The notes under the pieces: model-generated
The model's database searches: none
The model's input: the letters and a program-made list of their open reading frames with translations, nothing else
Told to the model about the DNA's origin: nothing
Source: Vespa crabro
Lineage: Eukaryota; Arthropoda; Insecta; Hymenoptera; Vespidae
Length of the DNA: 64,000 bases
Direction of reading: 5' to 3'
Assembly (NCBI RefSeq): GCF_910589235.1
Contig: NC_060979.1
Span: 1,116,001 to 1,180,000 of the forward strand
Made by a program: the position numbers and the translations under genes
Shown: positions 23,601 to 35,279 of the stretch, in pieces
How positions within the stretch are numbered: the stretch's first letter is position 1
Layout: every line of letters starts with the position of its first letter

Positions 23601-26030
23601 ATTTAAATCGTTGTTTTGAAAAAGTACATGAGGCAAATATTTTCCTTGTGTAGGTTGCTGAAGTGAGGAAAACAACGAGGAAGTGGATATGTATTTTCAT
23701 GGAACGACACAAAAATGGAATCTCCTGAAATTAACATATGACTATTGTAGTTCTACAATATAAATGAGAAAAATTATTATACTTTCGTAATCGCTCTATA
23801 AAGAACAATATATCATCGAAAGTTCCTAAAATATATATAGTTAAAAATTAAATGAGAGTAAGTATTACAATTTCTTTTTAGAAGAAATTGCAAGAAAGTA
23901 AAATTAATTTACTCGCTTTAAAAAGTTTATGTCTGAAGATTTGATAGATTATATTGATTTTATTTCTTTCTAAAGCAGACGTTATAACCTTATTTCAATA
24001 AAAAAATGAATTCATAAATCAAAATCTAGTATATACTCATATGTAACTAATACTCATATAACTGCAAAATTTTATTTATACCAATTAAAAAGATTTCAAT
24101 TTCAGCAACAAATTATCCAGGAAAACTCGGAATTATCTACAAATGAAAATAAGCTTATCTCTAAAAACATTGAAAAAGAAAACGAAGATGGTAATGACGA
24201 TAATGAAAACGTAATGATGAAAATAATACTTTAATTGGCCAAGACAAAGGAGAAAGAATGGAATTATATGAAATTAAATAATGAAAATATTGTATATATA
24301 TAGAAGATAAAGATGAAATGACAGATGCACATTTGTTTGACATACGATGACATATTGAATTTTCATAATATAGATCAAACTATAATTCGATAGATATGCA
24401 ATATTGGAGAATTATGGTTATGCTAATCTAATTGATACTTTTAAGATTTTAATTTTGATTAAAATCGAGCGATTACAAACAGATTTTCATTCATATAATT
24501 CATAAAATTACTGAATAAAATTGTCAAAAATGTAATTTTCATCGCATAGGTCTCGAAATAAGTTAAAAGTCATATTGTTTACTCAGATAACGATTATTAA
24601 TTATATAAAAAGAGTAATACTTTACCTCTTACTTGACTAATGAAATGATTAAGAAAAACTATAACTATAGAAATAATTGAGGCACTTAATTTATTCTCAG
24701 TGGTATCATTCCATTTAATATTAATTAGGATCTCCATTCTAAGTATACAAATTTATTATGTTCAGAGAAATACAATATTCAAATGGGCCACTGATATAAT
24801 GGATACTATATAAATGAGAAAATTAAATGAAATATTTTTTAGTGTAAATTCTTTTTTAATACAGGAAACTTCCATGATTATAGAATCATCTACTTTTGGA
24901 AGAATTGACAAAGGAGATAACTTCTGTGACAAAGAAATAAATGTGTAAGGAAGAAAATACGAAATTCTATAGTAAAACAATACTGCAACAAGAAAAGATA
25001 TATAAGCTGCAGGTAAAGTATCGTAATTAATTTCACTACAAAGTATGTCATCCATATATATGTTTCTTTTTATTTTTATTATGATTACCAACATTTATAT
25101 TTCCTTATACATTTAATAAATTTATAATTGTAGTTTGTGGGAAAATTGAAATTAGCAGTAAAGGAAGAAACCTAAAATTAAGCAACAAAGGAAGAAAGTA
25201 AACAAGAAGAAAAACGTGAGTAGTGAAATGTCTATAAGAAAGAGAATGTCATAAGAAAGATCGACTTTGATATTCTCTAAATATGCGTTTTATGTATATA
25301 TGCATCTAAAGAAAGTATACTTTCTTGAGTTAGATTTGCCGCGCTTCTCATGTCCCGTCCTTCGATTGACTTTAGTTATTTTCAAGTCGAGCCTTTAAGA
25401 TTTTGAAGAAAAACGGTCATTAGGAAATAACACCTATGCATGAGAGATTACAGAGAAATTTTATAAAGAAATTTTATTAAATAAAATTTAAGTAGTGTAA
25501 ATAATAAATGTAAATTGTCGTTTCTTTGTTCACAGGTAAGACTGTAAATAGCAAATAATTGTTAATTAACAAATAAAGATTTATTCCTTTGTTCACAGAG
25601 AAACAAATTTTCATTTATCACCTCATCCAAAATAATAAAACATATTATATGCATATATCATTTCTTTTAAATTTAATGGTATAGCAATGTCGGTATTAAA
25701 AGCACTAATATCAGACTCATTAAAAGACTTTAAAAAATTAATATACTTAAAATTATTAAATACAATTTTATATGATAATATTTTTGTTGTAGGCTTAGTA
25801 AACATCTTCAGTTATATGCACCTGTACCTCTGCTGACACGTTTTTCCAAATTACAATAAATTCATGGTACTGATGTGATATTGCCACATCTTGATATATC
25901 TTACACTTTTTCTCTGTGTTTCCACTGTGCAATTGCTTCTTGTAAAGGAATAGTGTTTTATCGATGAAGAAGAAGAAAAAGGAAAGGACAGTCAGTTTTA
26001 ATTCAGTAGTCAACAATCTTAATTAGAGAA
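23600..26030. other. Low-confidence exon-like fragments in AT-rich DNA
   Basis: A few stretches look more protein-like than the background. On the plus strand, 24108-24340 can be read with frame changes as ENSELSTNENKLISKNIEKE, then NTLIGQDKGERMELYEIK, then EDKDEMTDAHLFDIR. On the minus strand, 26016-25795 includes HSGNTEKKCKIYQDVAISHQ followed by HEFIVIWKNVSAEVQVHI. I cannot assign either to a family, and both contain stops or run into low-complexity sequence. They may be relics of genes or elements. Confidence 0.25.
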
Positions 26031-26607
26031 TGTCTGAAATGAATCTTTCCAGTCGGTTCATAACCCTGTAAATCTATTAATATATACATATTTGTGTCAT
26101 ATTTAATCAATTTTTACTCCTTAAATTTTATTAATTGCTAACGATTGACCTACACCATTTCTTACAAATATGTAGGAAGAGAAATAAACTATGAGATTGT
26201 TTGGATTGTCAGAAAATAAGCGTAAATAATTTTTTATTTCAAACCTACAGGTAATTTCTTTTATTTTATAGCATTTCATACTAATTACATTCGAATTGTA
26301 TTTTTTCTGTGCATATATATTTCGATGTAAGTCATTTCAAAAGTATCTCAATGATTATTAATATATTACTTTATTTTCTCGTACACATGTTGATTAAGTT
26401 CTTTGAAAAATTTCTAATTTTGTGTCTGAATATACAACAAATAGCGGTTTTGTCATTTGTAAATAGTTATGTTAAATTTTACAAAATATATATAAATTAT
26501 AAAGTCAATCATAAGTCATGAAATAAATTAAAATTATAAATCATTTTGTATTAGATTAAAATTTATATTTTATGGTTGTTCCAATAAAATGCAAAGTTAG
26601 GTAGGAA

Positions 26608-26990
26608 TTGAGAGTCACTGTTACGTTTCTCACAAGTGCTCAGATGGTCTGCTATTCCTATATAATATACTTCGAAGCTAATAGTATTGAAGTTTCCTCG
26701 TGCGTCACTTCGGAGCCACTAGCGGAGTTCGTCAGTAACTCTCAACTTGCTTTGAGGAAAGTCCCTGGACCTTCGGCAGAGAGTGCCGTAACTTAGCTGT
26801 TATAAGCCTTTCTTCGCCGTCTTTCTCGATTATAGGATAGGAAGCCTTTGGCTGATCTTTTCGAGATTGGGCGAGAGTGTATTGGTCAAAGCAAAGTTTT
26901 CGATGTGTTCGAGACGCGAATTTCTATCCATCCTGTGTGGATGAATCTTCGTATCTAACTGAACAGGGCTTTCAGCGAGGAAACTTCTTC
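26608..26990. other. GC-richer island of unknown nature
   Basis: About 380 bp stands out from flanking DNA of very low GC. It holds no long open frame and no motif I recognise. No terminal inverted repeat or target duplication was found by eye. A transposon or LTR relic, or an untranslated exon, are possibilities I cannot separate. Confidence 0.3.
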
Positions 26991-29900
26991 TTTTGCAATT
27001 ATTTCTTTCTTCTTTTCGTGTTTTTTTATTTCTATAAATAGATTCTTAAATGCATTAAATAAAAACTGTTTAATTAATTTAATAAATTAACTTAATGATT
27101 GTTAGTTCGATGTTGAATAGAAAATATTTTGTAATACCTAACTGCAATAGAAATTATTTAAAATTTCGTAGATAGAATATTTTATTAGAAATTAGAGGTA
27201 ATTTGCATATATTTTAATTTTTATTTAAATTAATTAATTTATTTAATTTTACTGTCAAATTTGATTTCATATAAAAATGAAACTTTATAATCCAATTAAT
27301 TGATATATATGTAATTTATATAAAAACTTTACAATACTATATATTTTGACTTGAATTAGTTTTATAAAAATAAATTTAATTTAATTTAATATTAATTAAA
27401 TATCAAAAATAGCATACATAAATTAAAATTTTGTTAATTTCATCTTATTGTGGATTATCAGTTCCTATACCGATTCCTCTAACAAAAAAGAACACCTCCA
27501 AATCTTTTAAATTTAATAATTTATCATTTAATCTCTTATTATATGTCTTCAATTTACTATAATAGAGTATATAATCTAATTTCAAAATTGTACAGGGAGA
27601 AGCCTAATTTCAGGGGCTGTGTAATATTTTGTGTAATATTTGTACTGGGTTTATGTAGAAAAAAACCTCAATATTATTTGTATTAATATTATTACAATAT
27701 AGGAATCATAATCTATATTTAAAAAATACTAAATATTTCGGATGCGAAGCAACAATAAAGATTTTGTGTCGATGAAATAAAAAAATTTTTATATATATAT
27801 ATTAAATATATAAAAGGGTTAAACTTTGAAATTCTTCGTACTTATTATTTTCAAACCTACGTGATTATATTGAACTTGACGAATGGAATCTTCATAAAAG
27901 TCAGGAAATTGCTGAATATTTTATTAATTGTAAATAACACTCTGGGAAGTTACTAAAGAATTGTTAATGTAGTCGAATGGCAATATTCTTTTAACATTAA
28001 TATTAAACGGTTTGCAAAATTATCACATACGTAGTTGTAACATTTGATCGTCTGAAAAAATATATATTATTTGTGTTTTCAAACATAATTAACATAAACT
28101 TCAATCTAATCGTTTCATAGTATTACAATTCATTCACAAAAAAAAAATTCATAAGAAATAATATTGAATAACTGGAATAATAAAAATACATCTATTATAA
28201 AAATAACAAGCTGCAATAATATATTTTCATCGAGATAAGGAAATAAAAAAAAGAAAAAGAAAAAGTTGTATCGCCGTTTGATTCAAAAAAATCTCTCTTT
28301 TGCAATGACTAAACTCAGTTTTCTTTCTTTTTCTAAATTTTTAATTCGAATGTTAGCAAACTGTAGAAAAATTCTATTAAAATCGATATTGAATCTTCTA
28401 TGGAACGTTTGATTTTTCTCAATTTTAATATCGTAGATTTTTTATTTTAGTGTTTTTAATAGTGACATTCTTACAGATTAAGATACTGTTCGAAATTTTT
28501 TTGCGTATTTACCTAAGATTTATAATTTTAGCTGCCCTCAATAAGTAATAATAAACTTTACAAAAACGTCTCCTACCTCAAAATACATAGAAATAGGCAC
28601 AAATTTTCTAAAGGTAACAAATTGTTTAATAAATAACGAAATATTAAGTCAAAACAAAACAAATGTCCAAACTGTTCGAAAAAAAAATTCCTCCAAATTG
28701 TATTGTGAACCTCTTCAACCGCACGTGTTTATTATTTTACATCTCTTATTCATATATGTAACGTTACAAGGGTTTGTAAACCATAGTGCACGTTGTATTT
28801 AATTATAGTTCAATTTTTTATTATATTTTGCGTTGATGGTGACCCAAAGAAAAGATTGAAATGTTTGTATGTTAATAAATATTATATTTGTTTGTATGTT
28901 AATAAATTAAAAAAAAATGTATTATTAAGTTAATTAAATCGTTATATAATATTAAAATATATTAATGTATTAAAAAGTATAAGAAAATGTTCTGCCCCTT
29001 CCCCAATTACCTTGGCATGGCCCTAAATGCCTATTTAACATTATACAAATTTTATTTTTATTATTAGACATTAACGATACATAATGGCAGCTTATTTTAT
29101 TTGATCTTATTAAATTATAATCAAATTAGATTAATCAAATATCTAATAATCAAATAATTATTATAAATATAATCTTATTAAATCAAACGCCTGGATTGAT
29201 TTTTCATCGTAATTCCATATAAATCATAAATTTTCTTATATAACTTAAAAATTTTAATTATTTACTTGACTTATTTATTTGAATTTTTATAGCAGTGTAT
29301 CACTAAATTTTCATATCACGCATAGTTATGATTTTTTTTTGTTCTTAATACATATTCAAATTCTATTCACCTTTAAATGTATTTTCGATTTCACTGAATT
29401 AGAAATACACTCAAACGATAAAGTATCAAGATTCAAGTCGAACATCTTTCTTTTTGTTCTCACGACAGAAATATGTTGCTCGTATGAAGCTCGCGTTTAT
29501 ACTAATAATAAGCAGTAAAATCAGGTAGAGAGGTAAATAAATTAGATAACACTGACCTCTTTCCCTATGCGGTAGGATATGATCGTGTAGCATTACTTCC
29601 TTTCTACACGCACACATTTCCCCCTCTAAAAGGGAAGAAACTTGTACTACCGATTTCAAAGTAGATAATTACTTGCTTCTTCGTGTGTGTAAATTGATGA
29701 TGTTTAGATTTTCGAATCCACTTCAAACGCAAAGAAATGAGTTTCACGAAAAAATTACTGTAACTCATTCGAATATTTTAATGGTGCTTTCGATAGATGA
29801 TTTTATGGCAAAAATAATGAAATAGGTGTTCGGCCGTTCATTCAAATGAATTTCAGTTTCTAAGATATTGTTAAATTTTAGAAAAAATTTATACTCTCTT

Positions 29901-32126
29901 TTGTACTTTATATTTTAGAGCCTTAAATTTTATAAGCAATATGAGACATCAATTTTATAAGCACATTTAGATTCGTCTAGAAACTGAACGATATTTCGTC
30001 AGTTATTTTTTTATTGTATAGATTTAAGCAAATGTAATTGACTAATTTATTCTTTTTTCTCCTTATTTGATAGTTTAATAAGATGTTACTATTTAATCTC
30101 TTATGATTGATGTGCGTTTCTTGATGATTAGTTTTATATAGGACACAACAATGATACAATTTATTTAATAACAGAGGTATATAAAGTATATATTTAAATT
30201 TATTAATCATTTTATCAAAAATAATAATTAGTGAATATATATATTTTTATATAAATCAAAAAACGAGTTCATTTCCATATTATCTATAAGTTAAGATCAG
30301 TACTATTTTTGTTATGATTTCTCGTATAGTAATATCCAATTTATATTATTACTGTTACTACTATTATTATTATAATAATAATATAATAATAAGAACAATG
30401 ATAAGTAGAAGAAATAAAAGAATTAAAAAGCGTGAATTCATAACTTACTAATACTAATTACTATAATCGGATATGAGTCTGATTATTATCCGACTATTAC
30501 AGACGTGAAAAATATATAACTTAGAAAAGTTTATACACCTATAGGAGAGATATGCTTATACTTTATATAACGTCCATACTTATGCTGAAATCACACGCTT
30601 CGTGAGAAAGGTGATCCGAGATTATTCAATGTTAAATCAATATCGCTTACATATGTACGAAAAAAAATGAATTAAGAATATATTAAGCAATATACTGTTT
30701 ATACTTCTATGAATTCATTATATCGGTGTATATATTTAAATAATTACGTTATGTTTTCCACTCCATCAAACCGTGTGCAGTAAAGAACTGAGCCGATAAT
30801 AAGACAAAACACAAACCACATTCATGCACACGTGAGCACACACACACACGCACACTCTTTTCCAGTGGAACATTGCCTCAGGAAATTCATAAATAGACCG
30901 ATATGAGACATTTATACATGGCAGGCTCGTTAACATTTCACGCATAAAGTAAGAATTAAAATTCTCGATACCACATATATAGTATGAAGGGTGTCCCGCA
31001 CAACTGGAAGGGATTAACCTTTTATACAATTTAAACAATTGACAATAAAAAAAAATATTATAAGTTAATTGGTATTAAATGTAGTTAAATGGTATTAAAT
31101 GGTGCATAACATGCAAATAATTTTATGTAATTATGTGGATCGGATCGTCAGAAAAATCCAACTGCATTTTCTATTTTAATGGAAACTTATATTTTTGACT
31201 GGAACAATTGATGTAATTTTTTATGCTCTACATAAAAATATTGACATACTTATGTCCTAAACTAATACGTTAGAAAATTATCTTAATTAAAAGCTTTTTG
31301 AATTATTTAGGTCTATCGCTGAGTGTTAATGAAAGGGTAATACCATGGGTAATGAATACTTATTAATGAAAATTTTAATCTTACATTAATATGAGTGATT
31401 AATATTAGTAGTCGGTTTATGTTTACCCGAAAAAATTTAGAAAACTTACAGTATAGGACATCCTATATATGTTTTCGTTTTTACCTCCTTATTTTGTTCT
31501 TTCGAATTAATCGGAAAGATCTTTAAAAGAAATTTGAACTTCATCGCATTAGAAACCATTCCGTTGTAGTGTTAATACAATTATGAAGCTAAATCTAAGA
31601 GCAGATTATAAAAAAAAAAAAACCCCTATGAAAGAGAAGAAAAAGGAACGATCAAAATAAATGAAAACGATAGACAAATAGAAAAGATCTTTACGTGTCC
31701 GTTTATGTTTACAATTTTAGGATGTAGAAATAATTGAAGTGTTGTTAAAAACAAACGGACAAAATATGACCGTTGTAGAAAAAAATTATAAACACATCGA
31801 CTTGGTATTACGTGGATTTATTTTTTGATACCACCGAATAAACAAAAATTTGTCTATCAAAGAAATGAACTCATCGTAGAATCAGATAGTTGTTTACTTT
31901 TCATCGATTATTATGGCATACTCATTCAAATTTGATATTCTTTATTTCGATTTACTAGTATATAGTATTTGATATATTCCTATTTTTATTAGTTATCTAA
32001 AATTGATAAAGAAATTATTGGTTTAGCAAACCTGGAACGTATATAAAGTTACAAACAGTTGTTTTTTTTTAAGTAATATGTACGTTAAGAAGTAATATGT
32101 ACGTAGATGATTGAATCAAAAAAGAA

Positions 32127-32129
<3 letters not shown>

Positions 32130-32162
<33 letters not shown>
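32130..32162. repeat. AT dinucleotide microsatellite
   Basis: An uninterrupted AT repeat of about 16 units, followed by a T run. Confidence 0.95.
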
Positions 32163-32170
<8 letters not shown>

Positions 32171-32189
32171 TTTTATTTGTCAATTTATG

Positions 32190-32650
32190 ATTGTCTCTTG
32201 TCAAATATATATTAGTACAATAATATGTCTTACTATAATTAATAAATATAATAATAAAATATGTAAATAATATGTAGTCTTATATATTATACTCTTATAT
32301 AAATAAATATATCTTGCTATAATAATAATAATGTTTATTATAATTACAAATTATTATTAAACGCTTATTAAAATGGTACAAGTGCAATTAGATAGAATAT
32401 AAATGTCAACTGTAGATTCGAATTTGAAATAGAATCAAATGCAAAAGAAAGCAAAAAAATTTTTTTTTCAAATTTTAAGTAGATCAGTTTAAACGATAAT
32501 ACTCGATATTACAAAATTCGTGCACTCATTATCAATTAAATAGATTATGTAAGCTCTTATCTATTCTCATCATCCATCGCTATTTTATTAATTAATTTAT
32601 TTATTCATTCATTTATCCTTTTTCTTTCATGGAATAAATCAAAGACGTCC
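32190..32650. repeat. Dispersed repeat, direct partner at 36.23-36.70 kb
   Basis: Both copies carry a GTCTCTTGTCAAAT or GTCTCTCGTCAAAT motif. A GGTAC..ATTAGAT..AATATAAAT block and then an AATTAAATAGAT..CATCCATC block follow in the same order. Parts also recur in inverse at 52.57-52.99 kb. Confidence 0.65.
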
Positions 32651-33435
32651 GATTGATTAACTAAGTAAATTTTAAATTTATTTAAATAATCTTTCTCTTT
32701 GCAATTGAATTTGCAAGCGAATCCAAGATAAAAGGAAACATTGTAGGATCCCGTAAAAACTAATTGATGTATTAATTAATTCGTATGTTTCTTCATCAAA
32801 TTCGAAATAATAACGCGACTGTTAATGACACATGCAAACAATGAATGTATGCATGCAAAAGAATATTTTTTCTCTCAAGTTTTATTCTCAAATGATGATA
32901 AAAAAAATTATACATAAAAAATGAAAAAAGCTTTACTGTGTAATAAAAAAAATATGTCTATCGTTTATTTATAATATTCACAGTAACAAGTAAGAAGAAA
33001 GAGAGAAAAAATCGTTGATGGATTTGAATAATGGCACACTAACGCTTTAACCGCTGCACTACGAACTAAGTTACTTTGAAGCAGTATGAGCAAGTTCTTC
33101 AATTATAATTAATTTTTTCTTTAAAAAAATGATCAATTTTTTCTAAAATCGTCAAGTTTTTACATCTAAGAAAAAATACGTGTCTGCTAATTTTGCGTCC
33201 AATTTCACTGTGTGAAAGATAATTAAAATCGGAGGCGACTCTATCTAGGATTTTCTTCTTGAGTTTTTGATCATGGCGGACCAAGGGATGGCGGTGTTAT
33301 TAGTGAAATAGGTTGAACAATCATGATAAATGATTAAGATAGTATTGCAATGAAAATCACATTAAAGATATTTTACGATAACATCTTTGGTATTTAACAT
33401 ATTCTATTTCATCCTATTAATTACTTTTTATACGT

Positions 33436-33540
33436 TTAGAGATCGATATGATGGTAGTACCGATAAAAGTCGACGAAGAGATAAGAAATGGTTGCTGCAA
33501 AAATCGTCTCAAGAATTGGTACATCAATCGAATAAGTGCT
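33436..33540 (+). pseudogene. FAR first-exon stub (plus strand)
   Basis: After a TTTAG acceptor-like end comes AGATCGAT and an ATGATG pair, the same arrangement as the FAR-F start (ATCGATTTGAAGG..ATGATG). The frame reads MMVVPIKVDEEIRNG, then CCKNRLKNWYIN, and ends at a TAA after about 36 codons. The Rossmann TGGTGFMG part is absent, so only the variable N-terminus remains. The FAR assignment rests on this junction pattern and weak similarity. Confidence 0.45.
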
Positions 33541-33889
33541 AATTGATACGCAATTCCGACTTCTTTCAATTTATTTATATTCATAAATACTTTTCTTTAA
33601 TTGACATAAGAACTTTTTATTTTGATCATGTTAGCCCTTTTTTAAACGCCAAATAATTATAAGTATGATATTAGCAATATAATCAATAATTTTTGTTATA
33701 TTCGTGCACCTTAAAATAGATGGATCTTTCAGTACTTAGTTATAGACTTCGAAAAATTATATTAAAATTATACAGCTAAGTATTTCACGGACAAGCACCA
33801 CTTATAAATGTGTTAGTATGTGAGGAGTATGGGATGCGACTTTGAAAGAATTCTTTTAATTTTTAACAATAAGTTAGTTAGTGCACATT

Positions 33890-33985
33890 CGGTCGATATG
33901 CCAAAGTTCAAATCATTTATCGCAACAGCCATTTTTTTCATTCGCATTTATCAGAACTCCCATCATTTCTGCTTTTCCAAATCTG
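33890..33985 (-). pseudogene. FAR first-exon stub (minus strand)
   Basis: On the minus strand an acceptor-like end is followed by GATTTGGAAAAGCAGAAATG and an ATGATGGGAG start, matching the FAR-A and FAR-F leader (GATTTGGAAGAGTAGAAATG). The frame stops after a few codons. It faces away from the plus-strand stub 350 bp to its left, and the same pair recurs at 53.4-53.9 kb. Confidence 0.6.
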
Positions 33986-34639
33986 TAAACGTATAGATGA
34001 ATATAAACCTGAAGATATTCAAAACTTCTTATCTCATTAATTTGATTGATTCATTTTGATTGTTCTTTTTTCTATTTTTTAGAACGAATTTTTCCATTCA
34101 CCTCACATTAGTGCGATTGATGATTGATTAATGATTCTATTAGAAAAAACAATTTACAAAAAAAAAATATTATAGTCGAAGGTTCGAATATTATTTACGC
34201 ATTTCACAATGTTATGACATTATTCTTCTTCGTATAATCAAGCGACCACAAGATCGTTATTAACTCCAATTGGATAAAAATTAATCATGACATTTCTTAC
34301 ATTTATGCCTCTATAATACTGTAAAATTATAAATAATGTGTGAAAATGTGTAAAAAAATATAATGTGTCATCGTAACTGAAAAGGCCGTATATTTAGGGT
34401 TAAAAGAATTTACATAAAAGTATAAAGTCACTTGCTTAGATTAAATTTGCATACGTATTTTTCTTCTTCAACAGAGTAAATAAAAATTTGAATTAACTAA
34501 ATAACACAGAGCAACATTATCCTTAAGACCTATAACCTTAATGTTTAATTCGTGATTTCGTCAGCTATGAATGAAAAATGTTTATCTTAGCATGTATTAC
34601 CTTTTATCAAAGTTTGTCCCATTTTTATGAAATGACTCG

Positions 34640-34641
<2 letters not shown>

Positions 34642-34680
<39 letters not shown>
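34642..34680. repeat. AT dinucleotide microsatellite
   Basis: A near-perfect TA run. It is much shorter in the duplicate at about 54563-54606, so it expanded or contracted after the duplication. Confidence 0.95.
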
Positions 34681-34683
<3 letters not shown>

Positions 34684-35279
34684 GGTTGTTATATAAATAT
34701 AAATGTTCTAAAAATAATAGGTAATGAAAAGTACATTATGTTGAATACGACTTGTAAAATGACTTCTAAGTAACCTCCGTTGCTCTGACGCCTATATTAA
34801 TCATTTCATTTCTTTTTATCAGTTTATTATAAACTCTTGTCCTTTTTTATCTATTACATAATAAAAGATATGACTTTCAAAACTACCTTCATTAAAGTTA
34901 AATTTATTCGTAAAATAAATTGTTCGTAAAAGAATAGGTATTAGAAGGCAGATTAAAGTCGTTTCTGAACTTGATTCGTTTCGTTCTTCGATATCTATTT
35001 ATAATGAAATATGTATTATATTTTACATAAAAACGGATATGTAATAATTTAATTTAAATTCAAATAACACTTATACTCAAAACGATAAAAAATGATTAAA
35101 ATTAATCCGCCATGTGGTTCATCATAACCGCCTAATCACAAATTTGTTTTTTTCTCTCACTGTTTACTTTTTAATTTTTCGTACAGACATATCTGTAGTA
35201 AAAAATCGAGGCAGTTGTTAGTCATAAACAAATTTGTATTGTAGCAGAATAGTATATCTCTCAAATGTAGAGGATATTG

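Larger units (their letters stand above)
27000..33430. other. Gene-poor AT-rich stretch
   Basis: No exon of a FAR or any other family was recognised. It holds a CA-type microsatellite at 30826-30855, an AT microsatellite at 32130-32162, and a repeat at 31.08-31.37 kb shared with the left edge of the window and 12.9 kb. Sequence at 32.19-32.65 kb is shared with 36.23-36.70 kb. Confidence 0.5.
33436..35275. repeat. Segmental duplication, direct partner at 53.39-55.14 kb
   Basis: About 1.8 kb matches 53386-55135 in the same orientation at high similarity with small indels. It begins at the AGATCGATATGATGGTAGTA block and ends near TAGCAGAATAGTATATCTC. A more diverged third copy starts at 63.65 kb and runs off the window. 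Each copy carries the facing FAR first-exon stubs. Confidence 0.9.

Noticed and set aside
30826..30855. CA repeat as a possible Z-DNA or regulatory element
   Set aside because: It is a short imperfect microsatellite with no gene nearby.
33020..33080. tRNA-like string ACGCTTTAACCGCTGCACTAC
   Set aside because: It resembles part of an anticodon arm, but no flanking arms pair and no terminator follows.
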